This document shows, one piece after another, positions 21,991 to 33,255 of a DNA stretch of 64,000 bases. The position numbers were made by a program, and so were the translations under genes. The notes beneath the pieces are model-generated. The model searched no databases, was not told the DNA's origin, and saw only the letters and a program-made list of their open reading frames with translations. How positions within the stretch are numbered: the first letter of the stretch is position 1; each line of letters starts with the position of its first letter. Source of the DNA: Microcebus murinus (taxonomy: Eukaryota; Chordata; Mammalia; Primates; Cheirogaleidae); contig NC_134108.1 in NCBI RefSeq assembly GCF_040939455.1, positions 3,005,501 to 3,069,500 on the forward strand. The letters run 5' to 3'.

Positions 21991-24003
21991 GCAAGGGCCA
22001 GCGCACACGCTGTCCTTTCCTCGGATGCGGAGCCCGCCCCGAGACGGCCTTTGCCGACATGCCAGCCCCTGCCCTGGCGGCCACGCTGGGGCGGCGTGGT
22101 CGGGAAGTGGAGCCAGAGGCTGCCCGGAGCATCCATCTGGCTGGGGAAGGTGTTCCTTTGTAGTGACAGGAAGTTCAGCTTCTGGAAACACTGATAGCAG
22201 GAAGTGGCTGGGGTCCTCCAGCAATTTTTGGCAAGAAATGAAAGGGAAATGTGTTGAAAATAAAAGGGGAGAATTTTTGGAAAGAGAAAGAACTAAAAAA
22301 AAAAAAATAAAAGAAGCGGGTGTCATTAGAGTTCTCCATCTAGGGGAAGCTATTTTTTGCAAGGCTATTATAGTCACTTTCCCCATTTATGGAGCCTCTG
22401 CGCCTCCAAAAGTCTGGCCTTTGCCCTCTCGTGTCTCTGAATTTCTCTCCTTCACTGGCCCTGGCTAAACGCAGAAGGTTTCTGCTGGGTCGCCTGCTGC
22501 TGGCAGGGGCGGGAGGCGGCAGGGGCGGCCCTGGGGCCAGAGTGGGCTCCCCAGGAGTGGGTGCGGCCACGGCCCCTGCCACGCGCTCGCCCTCTCTGGT
22601 CGCCACGGTGCCTCTGCCCTTGCAGCCCACCTTTGGTTCCTACGGCCGCGTGTTTTTCCTTCGCAACCGGTTCTTTACTGACTTTAGAATTTTGTGGCTT
22701 GTTGGTGTCTATTAAAATGTTCTTAACTACGCGAATGGTCTTAGTCCTATCTGTGCGTCACATTTTTCTTTCGTAATTTAGTTCACTCCAACTTGAAGAA
22801 AGGCAAGAGTGTGGCCGTGCACAGTGATTATCTCCTTAGGGATAAATTTTTTAGAAGGCTACATCTTAAACTCCTCTCAAAGAACATGCTGCACCTGATT
22901 TGTATTTCTCTGAAACAAAGCTGTCAATACATTATATTATTTTAAGACTCTACACATAATTTGAGGAATTATGCTAATATCTGTCCTGGTATTTAGGAAT
23001 TCAATGTGTACTTCTTAAAAAAAAATACTGATTGGCTTCTGCTGTTGGTAGGTGATATTGGGTAAGTATTAAAGGAAATTCCATCTCGGCGTCCAGCTGT
23101 GCTGCGGGGGCCAGGTGTTCCTCCCCCCTCCCCCCCGTGCTCTGTACCAAGCCCCAGGTAGCAAGTGTGTCCTGTACTGGAGTTGACTTCCTGTTCACCG
23201 GTGTTTCCTTGACGCCGTGAACTTGAACTTCCCCATCATCTCCTACAGCCAGCAGAGCGTTCCTGGCGAGTGACTCGCGGAGTACGTATTCAATGAATGA
23301 GTCGCGAGCAGCAGTAGGTGCGCTGGAAGCGTGTATTTTAGAGTGAAATTTGGCCTCAGATCTGTTTAATTTCTCACAACTCCAATTTTCCTCTTCTTGA
23401 CACGGATGTAGGGGAAATGTTCGTTCCTCCTTCGATACTTTTTTTTTTTTTCTACAAAGAGGAAATCACAGATTTGTTTTAAGTCATGATGCTTCGGAAT
23501 TTTCTTGACTTATCAACGTCTTACATTTGCGACGTTTCAGTTTTGATTTTAAGGTGAAGTAGGAGAGGCTTCACTTACCTTTTTAATGTAAAGAGAGAAG
23601 AGAAAATGCGGAACGGTTTTTCGGAAGTCCTTAAAACGCTCGCTTAGGATTTTCCGGAAGAAACTGCAACCTCACGGGCAGGTCTATAAATGGCCGTCCT
23701 GGTGCTCCTGGGGTGGGGCAGGGGTGCAGAGCCCTCGGCCCTCCCGTCCGGACGCTGCCGTGGGGTGGCTCCCCGTCCCTGCCAGGCTGGCCCATTTTCC
23801 GGAGAAGACTCAGGTGTGGTCCTATTTTAGGATCTGACCCGCTGCTTCGCTTGCTGGGTTATTTTCCTCTCTTTATACTTGTTTCCTAGCTTATATAAGG
23901 TATTGTCCTCAAGTGGGAGAACTCGTCAGACTGTTCGTGGTCATGTTAAGTAGTTGCTTGGGCGAATATCAGTAAGTGGCTGGAGAGAGTCAACTGTTTT
24001 GTC
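21991..24003. other. Intronic stretch, nothing recognised
   Basis: No coding frame, RNA gene or clear repeat. A moderately CpG-rich segment lies at about 22490-22660, and pyrimidine-rich runs near 23115-23140. Confidence 0.5.
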
Positions 24004-24329
24004 TTTTTTTTTTTTTTTTTTTTGAGACAGCGTCTCACTTTGTTGCCCAGGCTAGAGTGAGTGCCCTGGCCTAGCTCACAGCAACCTCAGTCTCCTGGGC
24101 TCAAGCGATCCTCCTGCCTCAGCCTCCCGAGTAGCTGGGACTACAGGCATGCGCCACCATGCCCGGCTAATTTTTTCTATATATATTTTTGGCCAATTAT
24201 TTTCTTTCTATTTTTAGTAGAGACAGAGTCTTGCTCTTGCTCAGGCTGGTTTTGAACTCTCGACCTTGACTGATCCACCCTGGCCTCCCAGAGTGCTAGG
24301 ATGACAGGCGTGAGCCACCGCACCTGGCC
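24004..24329 (-). mobile_element. Strepsirrhine dimeric Alu, antisense
   Basis: Starts with a T-run of about 20, then 'gagacagcgtctcactttgt', and ends 'gtgagccaccgcacctggcc'. The linker 'ttggccaattattttctttc' and 'gctagagtgagtgccctggc' are strepsirrhine forms. Flanks share AGAGAGTCAACT (about 23984) and AGAGAGTCAGCT (about 24334), a target duplication with one difference. Confidence 0.95.
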
Positions 24330-24717
24330 TTGAAGAGAGTCAGCTTTTAAGGGGATCCCAGTCAACTGCTGTGTAGGTTTTGCTGGGTTTAACTGTGGTT
24401 GCATTTCTGTTCGCTCACCCTAAGGTGAGACCTCTGATTCCAGTGTTCTCTGAATTACTTAGTTTCCCTTGAAGGAAATTTCTACGAGCTCCAGGTTCCT
24501 AGTTTGGGCTTCCTTGAAAGCAGAGCCTGAGATAGAGACAGGTGGTTTGTTCGGGTGGTGATTCCAAGCCACAGGAGGGAGGGTCCCTGGCAAGGAGGGA
24601 AGGCCATGGGAGGTTATTAAGATTGCTGACCCGAGCAGTAAGGCTCGGTCCCAGCGGGACACCCCTCCCAGAAGCACAGGAGGCAGCAGAGCACCCAGCT
24701 GTGGGCTTTTTTGTCAT

Positions 24718-24772
24718 ATTCCAACAAAACTTTATTTACAAAAAAGGGCGGTGGACTGTAATTTGCTCCTCA
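24718..24772. mobile_element. hAT-Charlie-type DNA transposon remnant
   Basis: 'ccaacaaaactttatttaca' followed by 'ggcggtggactgtaatttgc' matches one end of a common nonautonomous element. Only about 55 bases remain. Confidence 0.45.
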
Positions 24773-24793
24773 TCCTGTTGTTAGAAGACTATA

Positions 24794-25117
24794 CAGGCTA
24801 AGGAACCCCATTCCAAAAACCTGAAATTTGAAATCCTCCAAAATCTGAAACTTTTTAAGTGCCAACATGACAACACAAGTGGAAAATTCCACACTTGACC
24901 TCATGTGAGAGGTCACATATGACATTAAAAATATTGCATAAAATTACCTTCAGGATGTCGTATAAGGTGTATAGAAATATTAATGAATGCCGTGTTTAGA
25001 CTCGGATCACAAACCCAATGTATCTCACCGTATATGCAAATAATACAGAATCTGAAAATATCTGAAATTTGATATACTTCTGGCCCCAACCATTTCAGAC
25101 AAGGTAGACTCAACCTG
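24794..25117. mobile_element. Tigger-family DNA transposon (nonautonomous)
   Basis: The 324-bp element begins CAGGCTAAGGAACCCC and ends with the reverse complement of CAGGTTGAGTCTACC, giving diverged terminal inverted repeats. A TA target dinucleotide is intact on the left (24792-24793) and mutated on the right. Internal blocks 'gtggaaaattccacacttga' and 'cctcatgtgagaggtcacat' match what I recall of the Tigger2/MER28 group. Confidence 0.75.
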
Positions 25118-26127
25118 TCTGATTTTTGATGAACAGAGATTTCTCCCTTTGGTCTTCAGAAAGCCACTGCATTTCAACAGAGTATCCTCTCACCTATGAT
25201 CATGTTCACAGTTGGGGGCACAGACTCACCCAGTTGGTCCGCCTCGCTGGTCCTTGTCCCTAGTGTCCCATTTTCTATGGGGCCCGGCACTCTGCCCCCG
25301 ACCATTCAGCTTCTGTGGGGATGTGTAAGGGCAACATTTCCACGGGACAGGAACTTTTGGATTTTCATCTAGAACTTGGACATTTGATTTTCATGTGTCT
25401 TTGTGTCTTGTAGTCCTAAATCGTTTTACAGAGGGTGAGACAGGAATCAAGAGGCACACGTATAAATATGTACCCATCCCTAAGAACCGTATGACATATG
25501 TGGGATTTCTTCTGGCAGAGTGCTTTAAATGTTTTGTATGTGGCTAAACTGGCTTGATAGTGCTAAATTCTTTTTTTCTGTGGATAACTACATAAATGTA
25601 TACAGAAGTTGGCAACATGGTGCCCAGAATGGCCAATTTGTCAAGAAATCCCTGTGTCACATACATTTTTTCTGTCTTTATTTTTTTCTTAAAATATTGA
25701 TGACTGATCCTGGTAAAGATTTGGGCAGTGCAGCATTACCTATTTAGAGATGCTAGGAAAATTTTATCATAAATTTATTATGTAAGGGATGTATAAGATA
25801 AGCATAATGTATAATTACATATATATAAATGCACAGTTATCCTACATTATTGTCTAGGGATGGATGTGTAGCAGAGAATGAATAGGGTAGAAGATGAGGC
25901 AAGACTCCAAACCCCATGGGATGTCTTGAAATGAGAACTCTTTATCAACTGTCTTCAAACTTACATACCCACTTTCAAGACAGTACAGAGGCAAAGATTG
26001 CTTTAGAGAAATCAGTTTCTATATTCTCGACCTTCATAGAGACCTTAAAACATGAATTTGCCCGAGAGTATCTGCCTGACAGTGGGTCTGCCTAATCTAC
26101 TTTTCTACTTTCCTCTTTAAAAATACT
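25118..26127. other. Intronic stretch, nothing recognised
   Basis: No coding frame, RNA gene or familiar repeat was recognised. Confidence 0.5.
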
Positions 26128-26550
26128 TTTGACTAATAACTGCATGTATTTATGGGGTACCATGTGATGTTCTGACATATATGTGCATGGTGGAATGGTG
26201 ACATCAGGCTAAACTGACATGTCGATCACCTCACCAATTTATCATTTGTTGTGGGTGAGAACACTTAAAATCTGTTCTTTTAGCAATTAATTATGTCACC
26301 ATAGTTAATACATTATTATTAACTATGGTAACCTTGCTGTGCAGTAGATAACTAAACCTGCTCCTCCTATCCTACTGAAACTTTGTGCCCTTTGACCAAC
26401 ATTTCTTGCCTTTTCCCATCCCCCACACCCCTGCCTCTGGCAACAGCCACTCTCCTCCCTACCTCAGTGAGTCCGTTTGTAGATCATGCATGTCAGAGAG
26501 ATGTGCGGTATTTGTCTTTCTGTGCCTGGCTTATTTCACTTACATGCTTT
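26128..26550 (-). mobile_element. L1 3' UTR, antisense
   Basis: 'tatttatggggtaccatgtg', 'ttgtgggtgagaacacttaa', 'tttgaccaacatttcttgcc' and 'gtctttctgtgcctggctta' match the reversed 3' UTR of mid-age L1. It contains an inverted repeat at 26298-26329 (see findings). Confidence 0.8.
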
Positions 26551-26780
26551 CCTTTTCATGACTGACCTGCTCCCAAAAGAAGAAAGGCACACCCCTTTCT
26601 TACCCAGGCTTACCCTGGCTCCTTGCCCCACAGTGTGACAATCTCTGGGCTACTAACCAGTGGTGGAATCTGATAAGGCTCTGTTCCTGAGGGGGACCAA
26701 AGCCACTAGAGCTTCTGTGAGTGTGGGAGACTCGTTATTTCACCAAGTCAACACACCCGTGGCAAGGCTCTGTCTCTCCA
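26551..26780. other. Short stretch before the minisatellite
   Basis: Nothing recognised. Open frames that start here and run into the array use non-ATG starts and are repeat artefacts. Confidence 0.5.
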
Positions 26781-27740
26781 TCTGCCCACCCATCTGTCCA
26801 TGCATCCACCCATCTGTCCATGCATCCACCCATCTGTCCATGCATCCATCCCTCTGTCCATGCATCCACCCATCTGTCCATGCATCCACCCATCTGTCCA
26901 TGCATCCATCCCTCTGTCCATGCATCCACCCATCTGTCCATGCATCCACCCCTCTGTCCATGCATCCACCCCTCTGTCCATGCATCCACCCATCTGTCCA
27001 TGCATGCACCCATCTCTCCATGTATCCACCCCTCTGTCCATGCATCCACCCCTCTGTCCATGCATCCACCCATCTGTCCATGCATCCACCCATCTGTCCA
27101 TGCATCCATCCCTCTGTCCATGCATCCACCCATCTGTCCATGCATCCACCCATCTGTCCATGCATCCATCCCTCTGTCCATGCATCCACCCATCTGTCCA
27201 TGCATCCACCCATCTCTCCATGTATCCACCCCTCTGTCCATGCATCCACCCCTCTGTCCATGCATCCACCCATCTGTCCATGCATCCACCCATCTATCCA
27301 TGAATCCACCCATCTATCCATGCATCCACCCATCTGTCCATGCATCCACCCATCTATCCATGCATCCACCCATCTATCCATGCATCCATCCCTCTGTCCA
27401 TGCATCCACCCATCTGTCCATGCATCCACCCATCTGTCCATGCATCCACCCATCTGTCCATGCATCCACCCATCTGTCCATGCATCCACCCATCTGTCCA
27501 TGCATCCACCCATCTGTCCATGCATCCACCCATCTATCCATGCATCCACCCATCTGTCCATGCATCCACCCATCTGTCCATGCATCCACCCATCTGTCCA
27601 TGCATCCACCCATCTATCCATGCATCCATCCGTCTGTCCATGCATCCACCCCTCTGCCCATGCATGCACCCCTCTGTCCATGTATACACCCATCTGTCCA
27701 TGCATCCAGCCATCTATCCATGCATGCATTCATCTATACA
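26781..27740. repeat. 20-bp minisatellite, about 47 units
   Basis: Units of the form tgcatccacccatctgtcca repeat with an unbroken 20-bp period. Variants differ at a few positions (accc/atcc, catc/cctc, tgtc/tctc/tatc). They are ordered in a higher-order pattern (see findings). Most + and several - strand frames are open because the unit has few stops, which explains the long Pro/His/Ser/Cys-rich frames. It is not a gene, and not a CRISPR array (there are no unique spacers). Confidence 0.97.
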
Positions 27741-28110
27741 TCTGCCCATCCATCCAATTATCTACCCACCCATCTGTCCACCCACCCATCAACCCATCTA
27801 TCCATCCATCCACCCATCCACTCATCCATTTATCCATCCACCCACCCATATATCCATCCACTCATCCATCTATCTCTCCACCCACCCTTCTATGGATGCA
27901 TCCACCCATCTATCCACCCACTCATCTGTCCACCCACCCAGCTACCCATCCATCTACTGATCTGTCCATCCACCTGCCCATCGATCCATCCACTCACCCA
28001 TCTATCTATCCATCTACTCACTCATCTATTCACCCACCCATCTGCCACCCACCCATCCATCACCCACCCATCTATCCATCCATCCACCTACCCATCCACC
28101 CATCTATCTT
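27741..28110. repeat. Degenerate (CCAT/CCAC)n tetranucleotide tract
   Basis: The 20-bp array decays into irregular ccatccatccaccc-type sequence. This is probably the simple repeat from which the 20-mer arose. Confidence 0.9.
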
Positions 28111-28814
28111 AGAATTATAATTCAGAAGTGAGAAGTTGTCACAGGGATGCAAGTTAGATTATGTATTTAAATTATAAAATAATCTTTCAGAGAGAAATTA
28201 GGTCTGATTCAGCTATTCGACCTGACATTGAAGACTAGCTTTCTGGGAAGTTGTATGGCAGACAGACTCCATAAACTGAATGAACTGTTCCTCAGCTCCA
28301 GGGTTTTGACAAGAATACATATAAGGCATATTTGTTGTAAGAAATGTGTAGGAACATATATCATTCACAACTATTTAAACTTGTGATAACAATTTTTATA
28401 TGTCAGCTGAAAAATGCGTGATAGGTGCAAATTCTTTTGCAAGTGTTCTGCAAGAGAATAGATGCAAAGAGTGCTTTAGATCTGAGTCAACACACTGGAT
28501 GTAAGTAAATCACCCAGGCTGGATGGCAGTCACCTGTCTAAGAGTTACAAAGCCTGGAGTGATAAAACCAAAAAGCATGAAGGTTATAAATGGTGATTTT
28601 ACCTGACCTTTGGTTTACAAGGTTCTTCAGCAAGAGCGGAGAGGATGCCAGGAGCTAGTCTTCCTGCTTTCAACCAGTTAATACCACTATTATAACTAGA
28701 ATGAGTATTTGGGATCGAGTGCACATCACTGCCTTGCAGAGTGCTACCCTTCTAATATCTGTGTAATCGATCATATTTTATTTTAACTTCTACGTTCATG
28801 TGGCTCCCCGGGCC
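28111..28814. other. Intronic stretch, nothing recognised
   Basis: No coding frame, RNA gene or clear repeat. Confidence 0.5.
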
Positions 28815-29130
28815 CGTAGAATTCAGTTGGAGTCAGTGAATTTTTATTGCGTTCCTCATATCTGTTCGCGGTGGTGCACAGACCAGATGATGTCCGTGTG
28901 ACCCCAAGGAGCCTGCAGTCCAGTAGTCGAGGCAGACCTAAACAAACACAGCGTGCTAGCCACACACACACAAGGGAAGCTTAACCAATCTGGGGCGTCT
29001 GGAAAGGTCTTGCCCAGGAAGCGACAGGAGAGAAGGAAGACTGAGGTAGCCAGTATGGATGTGGAGTTGCAGGAGGGAGTTGTGTTTCAGGTGGAGGGAG
29101 CCGTTTGTGCAGAGACGGAAGGGCAGGCCA
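28815..29130 (-). mobile_element. L2 LINE 3' end, antisense
   Basis: 'gtgaatttttattgcgttcc', 'ccaaggagcctgcagtccag' and 'ctggaaaggtcttgcccagg' follow reversed L2 order. Diverged. Confidence 0.55.
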
Positions 29131-31290
29131 CTTCCTGCCCGAGTACACATATATTTAAATCCAGGTGCAGCTGTCTTGGGACAGCAGCAGCATGGGGGGC
29201 ACAGCCTTCCAGAGTCAAAGCAGTAAGTTACACCCCCCCCCCCAAAATGAGCAGATTAAACAGGCACATCCCTATATGGACGACAGAGGAAACCACATTC
29301 CTTCCAGGGAATGGCCTGAGCATGGGCTGGAGGCTGGAGGGACAGATGCCCTGAGCGCTGTCAGGGGCGACATGCGGAGCTGGAGGGCTCACGTAAATAG
29401 CACCGCTTTGCAGATATGGGCAGGTTTGCAGTTTTAAACATTGTTTTCTCTTCATTATTCTATTTGGTTCTTGTAACAGGCCAGAGAGGGTGGATCTTAA
29501 GCAGGTGAGGCTCAGAGACTAAGATGTACATCCCAGCACTGCAGAGGCAGGGGCCTTCTGTACGGGGGGGGGGGGGAGCTGGGAGCCTCCCTGGAGAGGC
29601 GCCCTCAGCGCCCTCAGCGGAGTCAGGGAGCTCCCCTGGGTTCTCACGGTGTGAGCACCAGCTTTGCCTCAGAGATGGCGCATTTCTGGGGGAAAAAGTG
29701 TTTTCCAGATGACTCAAGTGTAACTCTTAAAGGACCTGCTTTTAATGATTTAAGTTAGTCTACATATAAATCTTACCAACATGTGTGAGGCCTTTCTTAT
29801 CAGATAAGAAGTGAATCTAATAGTTAATTGGCATCCATGGTGGTTCTTTTATAATACAGAAATGCCTTTTAAAGCACTCTTAAGGCTTACAGTTCTATAC
29901 TTAGTAGCCTCAGATTATTAGGAATTTTCATTTATTTTTCTTATAACTTTTAAAGTTTTTCTCTTTTCTTAGTTGACCTCTTGGCATCAGGCACGCTGTG
30001 CTGGTACCCACGTGCCGGCTCGCAAAGCCCGGCCATCCTCCCCTCCCCAGTCGGTCTTTGACGTCCCTGTCCCGTGTCAGGGGAGGCAGACAGCCCCTGC
30101 TGGGGAAGGGGCCAGCTGGCCTTGAATACGGGAAGGAGCTGAGGGGTCGCCTGTGGAGGTCCCCTCCTTGCGATAGCCCTTCTGCCTTCATGGACAGTAG
30201 TTACAGGAGCAGTGACATCGGATAAGGGACTCTCCTTTTGTGTACGAGTATTCTGAATATTTCCTGGTCGGTGCTGGCAGGGGACAAAGTCACAGTCAAT
30301 AGAAAGTTATTGTCCTTATTGGATGGATTGTATTATTTTCTACTAAACATATAAACCATCGTTATTAATAACACCTCATTTTTTATAAATAAATTTATAA
30401 ACTGCTATTTATGAAATCTGTGTTCGATTTAAATTCCTGTCTTATAGCAACAACAGGGCATAGTTCATCAAAAGTTTATTTTACTCATTTGACCTCCAGA
30501 TGAGAATATGGTGTAGTTTCAGCTTTTTTGAACGGGAGAGTTTAGAAGGGAGAAAGCAGAGGAACACTACAGTGGTTATTAATAGTTGCCAGTGATGTAT
30601 AGATTATTATGTAAGAGTGCTCCTTATGTTTTACGTAGTTTTTACGTTCTTCACATTTTCTTTGACCTAGAATGTTAACTGTTTTCCTTCCCATTTTGGA
30701 GTTACCTGAGTAAGCTTGTTTAAATTTGGCAATCCTGTTGATAAAGTAGCATGAAATTTTTACTTTTACACCTTTACAGTCCAAGAATATACTTGCTTAC
30801 TATATCTGTTTGATGAATAAATAATGCAATATGGTTGGTTGTTCAAAAGTGGTGCAAAAACCTCAATATTACATATAAAATACCACAGAAACAAAAATGA
30901 CATACCTCTTTTAAAGGACTTTTTAAAAACTGGCATATAAAAGCCATTAGAATCTATGATTTGAAAGCTTCTCGGCAGTTTAAAAATATTTTCATTATTC
31001 AGAAATTTCACATTAATTAAGTCTGCATTTGTTGTACTCTAATGGAAGTGAGTTAGATGGATACGACTTAAAGAACTTTGATCGATTTGATGTTTTATAG
31101 ATTTTTTTTTTTTAGTCTCCCTTCATTTTTTATCTTGATTAACTGCGGTTGAGAATTATAATAGGCATGGCTTCCTGTGAAAATAAAATTAGTCTCTGAG
31201 TTTTCAGCTGTACAGATGAAGGCAATGGATGAAAATTCATATAGCAGCAAGCCCATAAACCGTAGGTGTTAGACTGTAATGTAAAGAACG
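29131..31290. other. Intronic stretch with paired C and G homopolymers
   Basis: No gene seen. A run of 11 C (29233-29243) and a run of 13 G (29564-29576) lie about 320 bases apart. The remainder is AT-rich and unrecognised. Confidence 0.5.
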
Positions 31291-31422
31291 TGTGGCCAGG
31301 CACGGTGGCCCACATCTGTAATCCCGGCGCTTTGGGAGGCTGAGGTTGAAGGATTGCTTGAGGCCAGGAGTTGGAAGTTGCCGTGAGCTATGATTGCATC
31401 ACTGCACTCCAGCCTAGGCAAA
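31291..31422 (+). mobile_element. Alu-like monomer
   Basis: A single arm: 'ccaggcacggtggcccacat', 'ggaggctgaggttgaaggat' and 'gagctatgattgcatcactg', ending 'actccagcctaggcaa' with no second arm and no long A tail. Probably an old free monomer. Confidence 0.8.
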
Positions 31423-31424
31423 TA

Positions 31425-31640
31425 GTATGAACCTGGGTTCCTCCGTCCACTGGTTGTTGACTCTTAGGCAAATCACTTAACTTCTGAATGTTTTCCCTAA
31501 TCTGTAAAATAGTGGTAATATTTCTATCATATAGCTTCCTTCCCTCCCTCCCTCCTTCTCCCCGTTTTGGTCAGGATAAAGATGGAATAAAGAATGTGAA
31601 AGTGCTTTGTGAACTATAAAATACAGCACAAATACACATC
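31425..31640 (+). mobile_element. MIR SINE interrupted by a CT-rich run
   Basis: 'gaacctgggttcctccgtcc', 'ggcaaatcacttaacttctg' and 'aatctgtaaaatagtggtaa' are MIR blocks. After a (CCTT)n-like run (31535-31566), 'gtgaaagtgctttgtgaact' continues the MIR 3' part. Confidence 0.75.
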
Positions 31641-32929
31641 GTTACGGCATCATTACAAAATCTGGAGGACAGAGAATATAAAGGTTAATAATCCTCATTG
31701 TTATATAATGTTTGAATGGCAATTGTGTGTTCTAGATACTTAGAGACTCTAGTTCTTTCTTAGTATAGTAGTTAATTTGCTATTGTTGTTGGAATTTTCT
31801 ATTTTAGATTGCTAGGTAGGCAACTAAATACATACCTGATTATGCAACGTGGGTGCTGTGTGGGCGGCTTAACCTTGGGATGACGAACTTAACTTTTACC
31901 AGTTTTGACTATTATATATTTAAACGATGAAGTTTAAGATTTCATAGTATGTGCTTTAAATTTTTTTTTTTTTTGCATCTATTGGTATAGTAATGCTGAC
32001 AGTATAAAATACAAAGTTTAAATGTTCTACCTCAAAAAACCAGTGCAAAGTAGATGATATGAACACAGGAATAAGTATTACCTGCCTCCTTTCAGAACAC
32101 AACACAATGGCAATGATTGGTATAAGAAAATTAAATTATTTTTCTTTTAAAGCTATATTTTCTTTGATGTAAAATGAATGACTCCTTTCTCCTTCACTCA
32201 CTTTGTTAAACCTATTTGTATTTACCTTTTATTTGCATGTCGTTTGACCCCTACCATGCTTAAAGTTATCAGAGTTACAGAGTGGGAGGAAGAGGGAGGG
32301 CAAATGGGTTGCATGGTGGAATCATTTCCACACAGAAAGAATTAGAATACTTTTCTTTCTTTCTTTTTTTTTTTTTTTTTTGGGCAAAAAGCAGGAGGCT
32401 TTCCACAGAGGCATTTCACAAAAGGCATAATCTTAGGCTCTGATTAGATACCACTTTGAGTTTGCCCCTTTCACCCAGCATAAAGAAATTGGGACCCGTT
32501 TTCGAAAGAGATGTTACTGAAGCATTTGCTGACAGCTGGCGACCGACTGGGTGGAGGGAACGAGGAGATGGGATATGAAATAAAAACCTGATGGAAAATG
32601 GGATTGTGGAAAATAAATGCTGAAAAGCATGTTCTTACGACAGGCATGTTTGTAGAAGTGACACCCTGGAAGCCTGGGCGGGGCCTGGGCGGTGCAGTCA
32701 CCCGTACCGCTGGGCAGTGGCAGGACAAGAACCACATTCTCCAAGCCACAGCCCCGTGTGGTCCAACCAGGTGATCATTTTCCTGATGGGTTCCTTTTGC
32801 TTTGGCCTGGCCCTGTCATTCTCTGCCACCCCACACAGCACCCACCTGTGCCACCAACGTGGACCCGCCCTGCGGCCACACTAGAGCGCTTCACGTCCTG
32901 GCCCCATCTCTTACTGTCTGGGAGGAATC
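31641..32929. other. Intronic stretch, nothing recognised
   Basis: No coding frame or familiar repeat. T-rich runs lie at about 31960 and 32360-32380. Confidence 0.5.
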
Positions 32930-33080
32930 AACCACATAACTTCTTTTTGCCTCAGTTACCTCATCTACAAAATGGGATGGAAATGACAGTACCTTGTTGA
33001 TAGGGGCATTCAGAGGATTAAATCAGTCAAGAAGAGATGGGTAGCACAATGCACTGCATACACAGTAGCTACTATTTTAT
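32930..33080 (+). mobile_element. MIR SINE 3' half
   Basis: 'tgcctcagttacctcatcta', 'caaaatgggatggaaatgac' and 'agaggattaaatcagtcaag' match the MIR 3' half. Confidence 0.75.
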
Positions 33081-33124
33081 TTCCATGAGGATTTCATTGA
33101 CAGTTTGATAACTTGCATTCATCA

Positions 33125-33255
33125 TCTCAGGCCTGGTGGCAGCAGTCCCCTTAGAGAGGCAGGCTGTTGTCATCCCTTTATTTTGCAAGTGCTAAACTTG
33201 GTTTTGAGGTGTGAAGTGACTTGCCCTTCTGGAGGTGACAGGCGGCTGGGGTCAG
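33125..33255 (-). mobile_element. MIR SINE fragment, antisense
   Basis: 'tcatccctttattttgcaag' and 'gaagtgacttgcccttctgg' resemble reversed MIR ('cccattttacagatgaggaa', 'taacttgcccaaggtcac'). Confidence 0.5.

Noticed and set aside
23450..23475. AGAGGAAATCACAG as a possible PDE10A1 first exon
   Set aside because: It resembles a piece of what could encode the PDE10A1 start, but there is no ATG, frame or donor in the right place.
26781..27740. Possible CRISPR-like array
   Set aside because: Units are contiguous 20-mers with no unique spacers, in a primate genome; it is a minisatellite.
26660..28120. 486-residue + frame and 329-residue - frame
   Set aside because: Products of the 20-bp minisatellite; the + frame starts at GTG.
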